Shown: positions 1 to 11,170, numbered from the stretch's first letter. The stretch: DNA of 64,000 nt from Citreicella sp. C3M06 (GCF_018860705.1 NZ_JAHKQA010000004.1:62001-126000); one strand, 5' to 3'. The notes: a model not told the origin generated them from the letters alone. Numbers and translations are program-made.

Positions 1-372
1 GCGCGCCAGCCGGTGCGCCGCCGCCTCGACGATCTTCAGCTCGGTCGCCACGGCCTCGCCCACGCCATTGACCTGTCGCAACCGCGCCGTTGGGGCCGAG
101 ACCACCCCGTTGAAATCGCCAAAGGTTACTAGAAGATGTCGCGCCAGCGGCTTGACATCGCGGCGCGGAATGGCGCGGAACAGCACCAGTTCGAGCAATT
201 CGTAATCGGGCAATGCATCGGCGCCGCCGATCATGAAACGCTCGCGCAATCGGGCGCGGTGGTCCTTGATATACGAGGGCAGCGCGCCGCCCCGCGGGAT
301 GGATGTCGCCTGCGCCTCGTCATGGTCGAACAGGGCGGCTTGGGAATCGGAGAAATGCGGTCCTCTGGTCAT
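1..372 (-). CDS. radC: RadC family protein (JAB/MPN domain family), N-terminal part, cut by window edge
   Basis: The 124 visible codons begin MTRGPHFSDSQAALF and continue with a stretch typical of the RadC N-terminal domain: RERFMIGGADALPDYELLELVLF, then an IPRRDVKPLARHLL segment and a helix-hairpin-helix region ending QVNGVGEAVATELK. The C-terminal JAB/MPN metalloprotease-like domain would lie beyond the left edge. RadC was once linked to DNA repair, but the role of the family is not settled. The gene follows dedA on the same strand after a 34-base gap. The ATG at 372 is the first in frame. The family assignment rests on the N-terminal domain only. Confidence 0.85.
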   Translation of the reverse strand, partial: MTRGPHFSDSQAALFDHDEAQATSIPRGGALPSYIKDHRARLRERFMIGGADALPDYELLELVLFRAIPRRDVKPLARHLLVTFGDFNGVVSAPTARLRQVNGVGEAVATELKIVEAAAHRLAR

Positions 373-406
373 GCTGCCAGAGTGCCTGCCCTTGGTTAGC
401 GAAGGG

Positions 407-1033
407 TTAACCGTCCTGCGTCTCTTCGCGCTTTTCAACGCGCCGATTGTAGGTTGCAACGCGCCACAGGTAGGTGCCGATCAGCCCGGCGACGACTAGC
501 GTCGAAATCGGATCAAGCCATTGCGACACCGCGTCATAGCCGCCTTCCAGCCAATAGCCTGCAAGGGTCAGAACCGTGGTCCAGGCCACGGTGCCCACGG
601 TGCTCAGCCCGATGAACCAGCCGCGATGCATCCGCCGCACCCCGGCCGGCACCGAGATGAAGGTTCGCACCGTGGGGATCAACCGCCCGATCAACACCGC
701 GCTGCCGCCATGGCGGGAAAACCAGTGGTTCGCCTGATCGAATTCCTTCGGCGAGACCGACAGCCAGCGGCCATGCGCCTCGGACAGGCGGCACAGCCGT
801 TCGTAGCCGATCCGCCGCCCGATCCAGTACCACAGATAGGCCCCGGCCAAGGATCCCGCGCTGCCCGCAGCGATCACCAGCGGCAGCGACATGGTGCCTC
901 GCGCGGCGTTGAACCCCGCAAGCGGCATGATCAGCTCGGATGGAATCGGCGGAAAGACGTTCTCGAGGAACATCAGCAGGGCGACGCCAAGCGCGCCCAT
1001 GGACTCGATGAGGGTGGTGATCCAGTCGAACAT
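407..1033 (-). CDS. DedA family membrane protein (VTT domain)
   Basis: A 208-residue inner-membrane protein of the DedA/SNARE-associated (VTT) family. These are linked to membrane homeostasis and, in recent work, to lipid flipping. Visible family marks are ENVFPPIPSELIMPLAG near residues 25-40, a glycine-rich segment before YWIGRRIGYERL, and the GRLIPTVRTFISVPAGV motif around residue 120. About five hydrophobic segments are present. I chose the ATG at 1033 because a GAGAGACC ribosome site precedes it and it matches the usual MFDWI-type start. A longer reading upstream would run through the dnaJ terminator hairpin. Substrate unknown. Confidence 0.88.
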   Translation of the reverse strand: MFDWITTLIESMGALGVALLMFLENVFPPIPSELIMPLAGFNAARGTMSLPLVIAAGSAGSLAGAYLWYWIGRRIGYERLCRLSEAHGRWLSVSPKEFDQANHWFSRHGGSAVLIGRLIPTVRTFISVPAGVRRMHRGWFIGLSTVGTVAWTTVLTLAGYWLEGGYDAVSQWLDPISTLVVAGLIGTYLWRVATYNRRVEKREETQDG

Positions 1034-1045
1034 GAAAGGTCTCTC

Positions 1046-1081
1046 GAAAAGCAAAGGGCTCGGGGGATGAACCCCGAGCCC
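1046..1081 (-). terminator. Rho-independent terminator after dnaJ
   Basis: On the minus strand a 10-bp perfect stem GGGCTCGGGG/CCCCGAGCCC with a short loop is followed by TTTGCTTTT. It lies about 80 bases past the dnaJ stop and just before the dedA start, so it should separate dnaKJ from dedA. Confidence 0.75.
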
Positions 1082-1162
1082 TCGCATTGTGTTCCATGTG
1101 AATGGGTCACTCTGTCCCAACGCAGCCGCTTATCGGCGTGCCGGTCGGAGGCGTGCGTGCGA

Positions 1163-2317
1163 TCAGCCCTTCATCGATTCCCAGAAGCTTTTCACCGAAG
1201 AGAAAAAGCTGTGGGATTCCGGGTTATTGTCTTCGGACAAGTCTTCGAACTCGCGCAGCAGCTCTTTTTGCCGCGAGGTCAGGTTGACCGGCGTTTCCAC
1301 CGCAAGCTCGATGAACATATCCCCGGCCGCGCCGCCACGCAGCGCGGGCATGCCCTTGCCGCGAAGGCGCATCTGACGGCCCGACTGGCTGCCCGCCGGG
1401 ATCTTGACGCGCGAGCGCCCGCCGTCGATGGTCGGCACCTCGATGTCGCCGCCAAGCGCCGCCGCCGCCATGCTGACCGGCACGCGACAATGCAGCTCAA
1501 GGCCTTCCCGTTCGAAGATCTCATGCTGTTTCACCTCGATGAAGATGTACAGATCGCCCGGAGGGCCACCGCGCAGCCCCGCTTCACCCTCACCGGCAAG
1601 GCGGATGCGGGTGCCGGTCTCGACCCCGGCGGGAATGTTCACCGACAGCGCGCGTTCCCGGCGCTGGGTGCCGGCGCCGCCGCATTTCTTGCAGGGATTC
1701 TTGACGATCTGGCCAAGGCCCGAACAGGTCGGACAGGTGCGCTCGACGGTGAAGAAACCTTGCGTTGCCCGCACCTTGCCCATGCCCGAACAGGTCGGGC
1801 AGGTGGTCGGCTCGGCGCCGCCTTCCGCGCCGGATCCGTGGCATTCGCCGCATTGAACCGAGGTCGGAACGTTGATCGTCTTTTGCAGCCCCGTGAAGGC
1901 GTCTTCCAGCGTCACGCGCAGGTTGTAGCGCAGATCGGCCCCGCGCGAGGCGCGTTGACGCCCACCGCCGCCGCCGCGCCCGCCCATCATGTCGCCGAAC
2001 AGATCGTCGAACACATCCGAAAAGGCCGAGGCGAAATCGCCCTGTCCGTGGAAGCCGCCACCCGGACGCCCGCCGCCGCCGCCCATACCGCCTTCGAACG
2101 CGGCATGGCCATAGCGATCATAGGCCGCCTTCTTGTCGGCGTCCTTCAGCACATCATAGGCTTCGTTGATTTCCTTGAACTGGGCTTCCGCGTCGGGATT
2201 GTCGGCGTTCCGGTCCGGGTGAAGTTCCTTCGCCTTCTTGCGATAGCCCTTCTTGATTTCGTCCGCAGAGGCCCCTTTGGCGAGGCCGAGCAGGTCGTAA
2301 TAATCACGCTTGGACAT
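1163..2317 (-). CDS. dnaJ: Chaperone DnaJ (Hsp40)
   Basis: A 384-residue type I DnaJ, the co-chaperone that delivers unfolded clients to DnaK and stimulates its ATPase in the cytoplasm. The J domain is residues 1-70 with the HPD triad (ELHPDRN). A Gly/Phe-rich linker ([14 protein letters not shown]) follows, then four zinc-binding CxxCxGxG repeats ([36 protein letters not shown]), then the C-terminal substrate domains. A GGAGG site lies six bases before the ATG. It follows dnaK by 80 bases, with a strong hairpin between the two genes. Confidence 0.98.
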   Translation of the reverse strand: MSKRDYYDLLGLAKGASADEIKKGYRKKAKELHPDRNADNPDAEAQFKEINEAYDVLKDADKKAAYDRYGHAAFEGGMGGGGGRPGGGFHGQGDFASAFSDVFDDLFGDMMGGRGGGGGRQRASRGADLRYNLRVTLEDAFTGLQKTINVPTSVQCGECHGSGAEGGAEPTTCPTCSGMGKVRATQGFFTVERTCPTCSGLGQIVKNPCKKCGGAGTQRRERALSVNIPAGVETGTRIRLAGEGEAGLRGGPPGDLYIFIEVKQHEIFEREGLELHCRVPVSMAAAALGGDIEVPTIDGGRSRVKIPAGSQSGRQMRLRGKGMPALRGGAAGDMFIELAVETPVNLTSRQKELLREFEDLSEDNNPESHSFFSSVKSFWESMKG

Positions 2318-2348
2318 TCATGTCCTCCTTTTGCTCCGAAACGGAAGA

Positions 2349-2375
2349 GGGCCGGCCCGGTATCCGGACCGGCCC
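2349..2375 (-). other. Hairpin between dnaK and dnaJ
   Basis: The minus strand can form a 12-bp stem (GGGCCGGTCCGG with CCGGGCCGGCCC, one G-T pair) around an ATA loop. The bases after it are TCTTCCGTTTCGG, not a full T-tract. It may act as a partial terminator or an mRNA stabiliser lowering dnaJ relative to dnaK. That role is inferred. Confidence 0.55.
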
Positions 2376-2397
2376 CCGATCTGTTCCGGGAGCTGGC

Positions 2398-4317
<1,920 letters not shown>

Positions 4318-4430
4318 GTTCGATCCCTTTCCAATTCAAGGCGATGACGCGAGGAGCATGACCCGATTACGGCATCAGAGCCCCGCTAGATGATGAACCG
4401 TTTGGCCGGGGCCTCGCGGCTTCCGCGTGT

Positions 4431-4459
4431 ATATAAGGAGGGGGTTTGGAGCCTGCAAG
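4431..4459 (-). promoter_or_regulatory. RpoH (sigma-32) type promoter of dnaK
   Basis: The minus strand reads CTTG, 18 bases, CTTATAT. This fits the alphaproteobacterial RpoH pattern CTTG-N17/18-CYTATNT at every defined base. It lies upstream of dnaK on the coding strand and implies a 5' leader of about 105 bases. Heat-shock control of dnaKJ is expected from the family; the site itself is read directly from the sequence. Confidence 0.75.
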
Positions 4460-4536
4460 CGTCGCGTCCCGCCGGATTTCGGCAAATGTGGGGATTTTCT
4501 TTGCTCCGGCGCAACGATTGCGAAAGGAATGGGCGC

Positions 4537-5142
4537 ATGAGTGATCCACTGACCATCCGCGGCTTTCGCATCTATCCGGGCCATCTGGGCCGCCCCACAC
4601 AAGAGGCACTGGCAGAGGACCTGCGCGCCTGCCTGCGCGCCGCGCCGCTGTACCAGCCGGTGACACCGCGCGGACAGGCGATGTCGGTGCGCATGTCCTC
4701 GGCAGGGCGCTTCGGTTGGGTCACCGACCGCCGCGGTTACCGCTACGAGCCGCGCCACCCCGACGGTATGGACTGGCCGCCGATCCCGGACAGCATCCTG
4801 CACATCTGGCAAGAGCTTGCGGATTTCCCGCGCCCGCCCGATTGCTGCCTGATCAACTGGTACGGCGAAGGCGCCCGCATGGGCCTGCACCAGGACAAGG
4901 ACGAAGCCGATTTCTCTGCCCCCGTCCTGTCGATCTCGCTGGGCGACGACGGCCTGTTCCGCATGGGCAACACCGAGCGCGGAGGCACGACACAATCGCT
5001 GTGGCTGCACTCGGGCGATGTCGTTGTCATGGGCGGCGAGGCACGGCTGAAACACCACGGCGTCGACCGCATCCGCTTCGGCTCCTCGACGCTGCTGCCC
5101 AAAGGTGGGCGCATCAACCTCACCCTTCGCGTCGTCACCTGA
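4537..5142 (+). CDS. alkB: AlkB-like 2OG-Fe(II) dioxygenase (alkylation repair)
   Basis: A 201-residue protein of the AlkB family, which removes methyl lesions from DNA or RNA by oxidative demethylation using 2-oxoglutarate and Fe(II). The iron ligands are visible as H118 and D120 (LHQDKDE) and H174 (KHHGVDR). The 2-oxoglutarate and substrate motif R192-x-N194-x-T-x-R198 (RINLTLR) is intact. The substrate loop NWYGEGARMG precedes the HxD motif. I chose the ATG at 4537 because AAGGA lies eight bases before it; reading further upstream runs into the dnaK promoter. It is divergent from dnaK. No Ada-type regulator is near. Confidence 0.9.
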   Translation: MSDPLTIRGFRIYPGHLGRPTQEALAEDLRACLRAAPLYQPVTPRGQAMSVRMSSAGRFGWVTDRRGYRYEPRHPDGMDWPPIPDSILHIWQELADFPRPPDCCLINWYGEGARMGLHQDKDEADFSAPVLSISLGDDGLFRMGNTERGGTTQSLWLHSGDVVVMGGEARLKHHGVDRIRFGSSTLLPKGGRINLTLRVVT

Positions 5143-5149
5143 AACGAAA

Positions 5150-5185
5150 GAGGGGCGCAGAAACCCGCGCCCCTCCTTCATCTTG
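5150..5185 (+). terminator. Terminator-like hairpin after alkB
   Basis: A 9-bp perfect stem GAGGGGCGC/GCGCCCCTC with an 8-base loop starts eight bases after the alkB stop. The tail CTTCATCTTG is only moderately T-rich, so efficiency is uncertain. Confidence 0.55.
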
Positions 5186-5224
5186 CCCCTAAACTCCGGG
5201 GAGCGCGAGGGGCTGGCCCCTCGC
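5176..5224 (+). repeat. Intergenic repeat copy 1 (CTTCATCTTGCC...CTCCGGGG...GGGGCTGGCCCC)
   Basis: This stretch shares its order of blocks with sequence near 30561-30664: CTTCATCTTGC, then AAACTCCGGGG, then a GC hairpin holding GGGGCTGGCCCC. Here the hairpin is GCGAGGGG-CTGG-CCCCTCGC at 5205-5224. It sits between the convergent 3' ends of alkB and gcvP. Confidence 0.6.
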
Positions 5225-5259
5225 TGTCGCAACCGCTCAGGCAGGCGGCGCGCTTGTCT

Positions 5260-8103
5260 TTACTCCGCCGCCTCGGCATAGGCGCTCATCGGCGGGCAGG
5301 TGCAGACAAGGTTACGATCACCATAGGCATTGTCCACCCGGTTCACCGGCGGCCAGTACTTGTCGACCCGGAACGCCCCCGGCGGGAAACACCCCTGTTC
5401 GCGCGAATAGGGGCGATCCCAATCGCGCACCAGATCCTCCATCGTATGCGGCGCATGACGCAGCGCGCTCTGCTCCACTGCCATGTCGCCGCTTTCGATG
5501 GCCCGGATCTCCTCGCGGATCGCCAGCATCGCATCGCAGAACCGGTCCAGTTCGGCCTTGGTCTCGCTTTCCGTCGGCTCCACCATCAGCGTTCCCGCCA
5601 CCGGCCAGCTCATCGTCGGCGCATGGAACCCGCAGTCGATCAACCGCTTGGCAATATCCTCGACCGTGACCCCGGCGCTTTTTTCAAAGGGCCGCACATC
5701 CAGAATGCATTCATGCGCCACCCGGACCGATTCAGCGGTATACAGGATCTCATAGGCCCCGCTCAGCCGCGCCGCGATGTAGTTGGCACTGAGGATCGCG
5801 GCCCGCGTCGATTGCGTCAGCCCCTCGCCGCCGCTCATCAGGATATAGCCCCACGAGATCGGCAGCAGCGACGGCGAGCCAAAGGCGGCCGCCGACACGG
5901 CGCCCTCTCCGGTCACCGGATCGCCGGGCAGATGCGGCACCAGATGCGATTTCACCCCGATCGGCCCCATGCCGGGGCCGCCGCCACCATGCGGAATGCA
6001 GAAGGTCTTGTGCAGGTTGAGGTGAGACACATCCCCGCCAAGATCGCCGGGCCGCGACAGCCCGACCATGGCGTTCATGTTGGCCCCGTCGATATAGACC
6101 TGCCCGCCATGCCGGTGGGTGATCTCGCAGACCTCGCGCACCGTCTCCTCGAACACGCCATGCGTCGATGGATAGGTGATCATGCAGGCCGCCAGCGCGT
6201 CCGAATGCTTTTCCGCCTTGGCCCGGAAATCTTCAAGATCGATGGATCCCTTGGCGTCGCAGGCCACCGGCACAACCTTCCAGCCGACCATCTGCGCCGA
6301 CGCGGGGTTGGTGCCATGCGCGTTCACCGGGATCAGGCAGACATTGCGCTGCCCCTCGCCGCGCGCCGCCTGCCATGCCGCGATGGTCAACAGCCCGGCA
6401 TATTCCCCCTGCGCCCCGGAATTGGGCTGCATGGAAAACGCATCGTAACCGGTGATCGTGCACAGCTTCGCCGACAGATCCGCGATCATCTCGCTATAGC
6501 CCGCCGCCTGATCGACCGGCGCATAAGGGTGCAGCCCGGCGAACTCCTTCCAACTGACCGGCATCATCTCGGCCGCCGCGTTCAGCTTCATGGTGCAGGA
6601 CCCAAGCGGGATCATCGCTCGATCCAGCGCCAGATCGCGGTCCGCCAGACGGCGCATGTAGCGCATCATCTCGGTCTCGGCCCGGTTCATCTGAAACACC
6701 TCATGGGTGAGGTAATCGCTGGTCCGGATCAGCGCCTCGGGCAATCGGTAGGCGCTTGGCTCCTCGCCATAATCGCGCACAAGCCCAAAGGCGCGCCACA
6801 CCGCTTCGATCTGCTTGGGGCGCACCGTTTCGTCGATGGTAATGCCGATCTTCGTCTTGCCGACGCGCCGCAGGTTGATGCCCTCGCGCACCGCCGCCGC
6901 CAGAATGCCGCGCTGAAGCAGCCCGACCTCGACCACCACCGTGTCGAAAAACGCCTCCGGGCCAACCTCATAGCCCGCCGCCGTCAGCCCTTCGGCCAGC
7001 CGCACCGTCTTGAGATGGATGCGCTGCGCGATGGCTTTGAGCCCCTTGGGCCCATGGAAAACCGCATAAAACCCCGCCATCACCGCCAGCAAGGCCTGCG
7101 CGGTGCACACGTTCGATGTCGCTTTTTCGCGGCGGATATGCTGCTCGCGGGTCTGCAGTGCCAGTCGGTACGCCCGGTTCCCCAAGGCATCCACCGACAC
7201 CCCGACGATCCGCCCGGGCATCGCCCGCTTGTACGCATCGCGGCAGGCCATATAGGCCGCGTGCGGCCCGCCATAGCCCAAAGGCACGCCAAAGCGCTGG
7301 GTCGAGCCAACGGCGATATCCGCCCCCATCGCGCCCGGCTCGGTCACAAGACACAGCGCCATGATATCCGCCGCGACGATGCCGATGGCCTTGGCCTCGT
7401 GCAGGGCATCCATGGCAGGCGTCAGATCGCGCAGCCCGCCAAGCGTGCCCGGATATTGAAACACCGCCCCGAACACCGCCGACGCGTCAAGATCTTCCGG
7501 CGCGCCAACGATCACTTCAATCCCCAACGGTGCCGCCCGCGTCTTCATCACCGCGATGTTCTGCGGATGGCAGCCCTCGTCGACAAAGAACGCCTTGGCC
7601 TTCGACTTGGCCACGCGTTTCGCCATGGTCATCGCCTCGGCGCAGGCGGTCGCCTCGTCCAGAAGCGACGCATTCGCCACCTCAAGGCCGGTCAGATCGC
7701 TCACCATCGTCTGATAGTTCAGCAGCGCCTCAAGCCGCCCTTGCGAAATCTCGGGCTGATAGGGCGTATAGGCGGTGTACCACGCGGGGTTTTCAAAGAT
7801 ATTGCGCTGGATCGCGGGCGGGGTGATGGTGCCATGATAGCCCATGCCGATCAGCGAGGTCAGCACCCGGTTCTTCTCGGCCACCTCCTGCATGCGCCAC
7901 AGCATCTCGCGCTCCGACAGCGCCGGGCCGAAATCCAGCGCCTCGGCTTGCCGGATGCCCGCCGGCACCGCCTCGTCGATCAGCGCATCAAGGCTGGCCA
8001 CCCCCAGCACCTCGCACATCGCGTCCATCTCGGCCAGAGACGGGCCGATGTGCCGCCGGTTGGCAAAATCATAGGGCTGGTAGTCGGTCGGCTCAAAGCT
8101 CAT
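5260..8103 (-). CDS. gcvP: Glycine dehydrogenase (decarboxylating), P protein of glycine cleavage
   Basis: A 947-residue single-chain P protein (both halves fused), which decarboxylates glycine with pyridoxal phosphate and passes the aminomethyl group to the H-protein lipoyl arm. The PLP lysine lies in [20 protein letters not shown] in the C-terminal half. The N-terminal half opens RRHIGPS and holds a [20 protein letters not shown] segment, both typical. GGAGAGG precedes the ATG. It is the last gene of gcvT-gcvH-gcvP and is separated from gcvH by 116 bases carrying a GC-rich repeat. Confidence 0.98.
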   Translation of the reverse strand: MSFEPTDYQPYDFANRRHIGPSLAEMDAMCEVLGVASLDALIDEAVPAGIRQAEALDFGPALSEREMLWRMQEVAEKNRVLTSLIGMGYHGTITPPAIQRNIFENPAWYTAYTPYQPEISQGRLEALLNYQTMVSDLTGLEVANASLLDEATACAEAMTMAKRVAKSKAKAFFVDEGCHPQNIAVMKTRAAPLGIEVIVGAPEDLDASAVFGAVFQYPGTLGGLRDLTPAMDALHEAKAIGIVAADIMALCLVTEPGAMGADIAVGSTQRFGVPLGYGGPHAAYMACRDAYKRAMPGRIVGVSVDALGNRAYRLALQTREQHIRREKATSNVCTAQALLAVMAGFYAVFHGPKGLKAIAQRIHLKTVRLAEGLTAAGYEVGPEAFFDTVVVEVGLLQRGILAAAVREGINLRRVGKTKIGITIDETVRPKQIEAVWRAFGLVRDYGEEPSAYRLPEALIRTSDYLTHEVFQMNRAETEMMRYMRRLADRDLALDRAMIPLGSCTMKLNAAAEMMPVSWKEFAGLHPYAPVDQAAGYSEMIADLSAKLCTITGYDAFSMQPNSGAQGEYAGLLTIAAWQAARGEGQRNVCLIPVNAHGTNPASAQMVGWKVVPVACDAKGSIDLEDFRAKAEKHSDALAACMITYPSTHGVFEETVREVCEITHRHGGQVYIDGANMNAMVGLSRPGDLGGDVSHLNLHKTFCIPHGGGGPGMGPIGVKSHLVPHLPGDPVTGEGAVSAAAFGSPSLLPISWGYILMSGGEGLTQSTRAAILSANYIAARLSGAYEILYTAESVRVAHECILDVRPFEKSAGVTVEDIAKRLIDCGFHAPTMSWPVAGTLMVEPTESETKAELDRFCDAMLAIREEIRAIESGDMAVEQSALRHAPHTMEDLVRDWDRPYSREQGCFPPGAFRVDKYWPPVNRVDNAYGDRNLVCTCPPMSAYAEAAE

Positions 8104-8129
8104 GTCACACCTCTCCGGGGCACCGCCCG

Positions 8130-8205
8130 CGCGGCCCCCATATTTCTTCTGGCCTCAAATATCCCGGGGGGAGCGCACCGCGCGGGGGGCAGCGCCCCCC
8201 TCGGC
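8130..8205 (+). repeat. GC-rich intergenic repeat element between gcvH and gcvP
   Basis: On the plus strand a T-rich stretch (TATTTCTTCTGGCCTC) is followed by ATCCCGGGGGGAGCGC and a hairpin GGGGGGC-AGC-GCCCCCC at 8184-8200. The architecture (TTCTT block, CCGGGGGGAG, GGGGGGC hairpin) resembles the elements at 5176 and 30561, though less closely than those two resemble each other. It lies inside the gcv operon, so its RNA hairpin would be in the gcvH-gcvP mRNA. Confidence 0.45.
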
Positions 8206-8219
8206 CTCCGGGTCGGGGG

Positions 8220-8582
8220 TCAGCCGACGAACTTCTTGTACGCCGCCTCGTCCATCAGATCGTCCATCTGCGACATGTCCTCGACGCGCAGCTTAAAGAA
8301 CCACGCCTCGCCCTCGGGGTCTTCGTTGACCTTGCCGGGGTCCGCGACGATGGCCTCGTTGACCTCGACCACCTCGCCGTCGATCGGGGCCAGAATGTCG
8401 GATGCGGCCTTCACCGATTCGATCACCACGACCTCGTCATCCTTGCTGACCGTGACCCCGACATCCGGCACCTCGACGAACACGACGTCGCCCAGTTGCT
8501 CTGCCGCATGGGCGGTGATGCCGACCACCACAAGATCGTCCTCGACCCGCAGCCACTCGTGTTCCTCGGTAAACTTCATCAT
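8220..8582 (-). CDS. gcvH: Glycine cleavage system H protein
   Basis: A 120-residue lipoyl carrier that shuttles the aminomethyl intermediate between the P, T and L proteins. The lipoylated lysine is K58 in [12 protein letters not shown]. The N-terminus ([14 protein letters not shown]) and [20 protein letters not shown] match the family throughout. Two adjacent ATG codons open the frame (8582 and 8579). I took the first because AAGGAG lies eight bases upstream. It starts 19 bases after gcvT ends, so the two are co-transcribed. Confidence 0.97.
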   Translation of the reverse strand: MMKFTEEHEWLRVEDDLVVVGITAHAAEQLGDVVFVEVPDVGVTVSKDDEVVVIESVKAASDILAPIDGEVVEVNEAIVADPGKVNEDPEGEAWFFKLRVEDMSQMDDLMDEAAYKKFVG

Positions 8583-8601
8583 CGCGCTGGCTCCTTCTTC
8601 G

Positions 8602-9717
8602 TCAGCGTTTGTAGCCTTGTTCGACAAAGGGCAGCGCCACGACCTCTGCGGCCATGCGCTTGCCCCGAACCTCTCCGTAAATCCGCGTGCCGGGCGTGGC
8701 CAGCGCCGCGGGGACATATCCCATCGCCACCGGTCCGCCCACCGTCGGGCCAAACCCGCCCGAGGTAACACGGCCAATCGCCTCGCCGCCGGCTTCGCCC
8801 TCGAAAAGCACAACTCCTTCGCGCATCGGCGCGCGCCCCTCGGGGCGCAGGCCGACGCGGGCGGTTTGCGCGCCGTCGGCCAGTTCCGCCAGCACCACAG
8901 AGGCGCCGGGAAACCCGCCCTCGCGCGCACCGCCGGCGCGGCGCGCCTTCTGGATCGCCCATTTCAATCCGCCGGCAACCGGCGTCGTGCCGGTGTCGAT
9001 GTCATGCCCGTAAAGGCACAGCCCCGCCTCAAGCCGCAGCGAATCGCGCGCGCCAAGGCCAATCGGCTCGACCGCTTCGATCTCGAGCAGCCGCCGCGCA
9101 AAGCCTTCGGCGGTGTCTGCGGGCAGCGAAATTTCGTAGCCATCCTCGCCGGTATAGCCCGACCGCGAGATCCACAGATCGCCAAAGGCGCGGCTGTCCA
9201 TGAAACGCATGTCCTCGACGCCGGGCACCAGATGCGACAGAGCCTGCGCCGCGCCGGGCCCTTGCAGCGCGATCAGGGCGCGATCCTGAACTTCGATCTC
9301 GCAGGTGTCGGACAGATGCGCGCGCAGATGCGCAATGTCGGCCTCTTTGCAGGCGGCGTTGACCACGAGGAACAGCGCCTCGTCCCAGCGCGCGACCATC
9401 AGGTCGTCAAGGATGCCGCCGGTTTCATTGGTGAACAGCGCATAGCGCTGCCGCCCCGGCTTCAGCCCCAGCACATCCACCGGCACCAGCGCTTCCAGCG
9501 CCAGCGCCGCGTCATCGACATCGCCAGACAGCGGGCGCAGCAGAACCTGCCCCATGTGGCTGACATCGAACAGCCCGCAGGTGGCGCGGCAATGCAGATG
9601 CTCTTTCATCACGCCAAGGGGGTATTGCACCGGCATGTCGTAGCCGGCGAACGGCACCATCTTTGCGCCAAGCGCAAGGTGCAGATCAAACAGAGGCGTC
9701 CGGTTCAGATCATCCAT
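8602..9717 (-). CDS. gcvT: Aminomethyltransferase, T protein of glycine cleavage
   Basis: A 371-residue, tetrahydrofolate-dependent T protein that releases ammonia from the H-protein intermediate and makes 5,10-methylene-THF. It shows [32 protein letters not shown] at the start, then LFDVSHMGQ, and [14 protein letters not shown] in mid-protein, all typical. I set the start at the ATG giving [13 protein letters not shown]; in-frame codons further upstream lie in the riboswitch leader. The ribosome site is weak (GTGAGA). First gene of the operon. Confidence 0.96.
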   Translation of the reverse strand: MDDLNRTPLFDLHLALGAKMVPFAGYDMPVQYPLGVMKEHLHCRATCGLFDVSHMGQVLLRPLSGDVDDAALALEALVPVDVLGLKPGRQRYALFTNETGGILDDLMVARWDEALFLVVNAACKEADIAHLRAHLSDTCEIEVQDRALIALQGPGAAQALSHLVPGVEDMRFMDSRAFGDLWISRSGYTGEDGYEISLPADTAEGFARRLLEIEAVEPIGLGARDSLRLEAGLCLYGHDIDTGTTPVAGGLKWAIQKARRAGGAREGGFPGASVVLAELADGAQTARVGLRPEGRAPMREGVVLFEGEAGGEAIGRVTSGGFGPTVGGPVAMGYVPAALATPGTRIYGEVRGKRMAAEVVALPFVEQGYKR

Positions 9718-9829
9718 AGGCGTCTCACATCCCGTTTGGCCGGAAGGTGAGGCAAGACCCGCGAAGATCCGATAAAGCCCCGTCCCGGACATCTCCCGCA
9801 CGAAAGCCCCATGCCCACGCGCACAAAAT

Positions 9830-9980
9830 GCCCCCTCTGTCCGTCAGCCTGAGATCGTTATCCCTTCGGCGGGCGCGAACGCCACTCTCCAGAGTCTTGA
9901 TACCCGCGACGGTCCTGAAGCCTGAGAGTTTCCGGGGCGGTTGCTCCTTCGGCACCGGCAAAGCCGGTTCTCCCATCGCG
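9830..9980 (-). promoter_or_regulatory. Tandem glycine riboswitch controlling gcvTHP
   Basis: The minus-strand leader holds two aptamer cores in a row. The first reads GGGAGAACC, then GTGCCGAAGGAGCAA and AACTCTCAGGC. The second reads CTCTGGAGAGTGGCG, then CGCCGAAGGGATAA and ATCTCAGGC, ending in GGACAGAGGGGGC. These are the hallmark pieces of the two-aptamer glycine riboswitch, which usually switches gcv genes on when glycine is high. About 110 bases between the second aptamer and the gcvT ATG would hold the expression platform. A possible promoter (TGCTTG-N17-TAATAG) overlaps the end of the upstream regulator gene, at 9994-10022. Confidence 0.93.
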
Positions 9981-10005
9981 AATGCCAATCAGGCTATTAT
10001 GATTT

Positions 10006-10497
10006 TCACTGGGCCGCAAGCACATGTTGCGTGGGGCCTGTCGCCGAGGCCCCGCGGCAGCCGGTTCCGGGCGCAAGAATATCGATCAGCGGGGCGTTGT
10101 CGCAGACCAGCGCATCCAGCGTGATCGGATCGAGCGTCGCGTAAAACGCGTTGGCCGCGTCGGTCAGCGCGACCCGCAGGCGGCAGGCGTCGGTCAGCGG
10201 GCAGGTGTTGTCGACATCGGCAAAGCATTCGGCCAACGGCACCGGCGCTTCCAGCGCGCGGAACACGTCTCCGACGCGGATCTGGTCGGCCGGGCGGCCA
10301 AGTTCCAGCCCGCCGTTGCGGCCACGCCGGGTGTGCAGGTAGCCAAGCTGCGCCAGTTGGTTGATCACCTGCGCCAGATGGTTCTCCGACGCATTGCAGC
10401 GCTGCGCAATTTCGGATTTGGTGACAAGGCGGCCATGGTTGGCCGCGCAATGCATCAGCACACGAATGGCAATATTCGTTCTCTTGGTTACTCGCAC
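10006..10497 (-). CDS. Rrf2 family Fe-S transcriptional regulator (NsrR/RirA-like)
   Basis: A 163-residue winged-helix repressor. It opens VRVTKRTNIAIRVLMHCAAN, with the recognition helix region SEIAQRCNASENHLAQVINQLAQLGYLHTRRGRNGG. Three cysteines, C-x7-C-x5-C (CFADVDNTC-PLTDA-C), should hold an iron-sulfur cluster. That spacing occurs in RirA and in Bacillus NsrR, so nitric oxide or iron sensing is likely; which one cannot be told from this sequence. I chose the GTG at 10497 because the N-terminus then aligns with the family and GAGG lies nine bases upstream. Its own promoter carries an FNR-like box. Confidence 0.85.
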   Translation of the reverse strand: MRVTKRTNIAIRVLMHCAANHGRLVTKSEIAQRCNASENHLAQVINQLAQLGYLHTRRGRNGGLELGRPADQIRVGDVFRALEAPVPLAECFADVDNTCPLTDACRLRVALTDAANAFYATLDPITLDALVCDNAPLIDILAPGTGCRGASATGPTQHVLAAQ

Positions 10498-10529
10498 CTT
10501 ACCGATCCTCGATGGCCCTCTGCCAGAGG

Positions 10530-10573
10530 GTAGATACAGCATCGCCAAAATAGCGTTTTGACATACATCAAAA
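10530..10573 (-). promoter_or_regulatory. FNR/Dnr-type box and promoter of the Rrf2 gene
   Basis: The 18-base inverted repeat TTTTGACATACATCAAAA (10556-10573) contains TTGAC-ATAC-ATCAA, one base off the FNR-type consensus TTGAT-N4-ATCAA. On the minus strand a -10-like TATCTA lies at 10531-10536. That puts the box centre about 41 bases before the inferred start, the class II activator position. The geometry does not suit the plus-strand gene at 10604. Which FNR/CRP-family protein binds is not known. Confidence 0.65.
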
Positions 10574-10603
10574 CTGCGTCCCTCCGGCACAAGGAATACA
10601 GGC

Positions 10604-11170
10604 ATGTCTGGCGCGTTCTTTTTCGGCTACGGCTCTCTGGTCAACCGGGGGACTCATCACTTCACCCCTCTGCACCCGGCTACCGCCCATGGCTGGCGCC
10701 GGGCCTGGCGCTGCACCGACGCGCGCGAGGCGGCCTTTCTGACCGCCGTGCCCGATCCCGATGGCACCCTGCTCGGGATGATCGCCCATGTCCCGGCCGA
10801 CGACTGGGCGGCGCTGGACGAGCGCGAGGCCGCCTATGACCGGCTGGGGGCGGGGCTCAAGATCACCCACGAGGCACCCGGCGTCGCCGAGCTGGCGCTT
10901 TACGCCATTGCGCCCGAGCGGATGCGCGGCCCAAGCGATGCGCACCCGCTGCTGCTGAGCTATCTCGACGTGGTGGTGCAGGGCTACCTGCTGGAATACG
11001 GCGTTGAGGGCGCCGAGCATTTCTTTGCCACCACCGATGGCTGGGACTGCCCGATCCTCGACGATCGCGCCGCGCCGCGCTATCCGCGCGCGCAGCGGCT
11101 GGGCGATCCGGAACGCGCCGTGGTCGACAGGCATCTGGCGCGGCTCGGCTCGCGGAGGATCGCGGCATGA
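10604..11170 (+). CDS. Gamma-glutamylcyclotransferase-like family protein
   Basis: A 188-residue protein with the gamma-glutamylcyclotransferase (AIG2-like) fold. The substrate loop is seen in FFFGYGSLVNRGTHH near residue 7, and the likely catalytic glutamate lies in ALDEREAAYDR around residue 73. Members cyclise gamma-glutamyl groups to 5-oxoproline or act in related amine chemistry. The exact substrate is unknown here. It overlaps the next gene by four bases (ATGA), so the two are translated together. Confidence 0.75.
   Translation: MSGAFFFGYGSLVNRGTHHFTPLHPATAHGWRRAWRCTDAREAAFLTAVPDPDGTLLGMIAHVPADDWAALDEREAAYDRLGAGLKITHEAPGVAELALYAIAPERMRGPSDAHPLLLSYLDVVVQGYLLEYGVEGAEHFFATTDGWDCPILDDRAAPRYPRAQRLGDPERAVVDRHLARLGSRRIAA

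Noticed and set aside
5254-9750. A 1498-codon open frame on the plus strand
   Set aside because: It is antisense to gcvP, gcvH and gcvT, has His/Arg/Gln-rich low-information composition and no family motifs. It is a by-product of high GC codon use.
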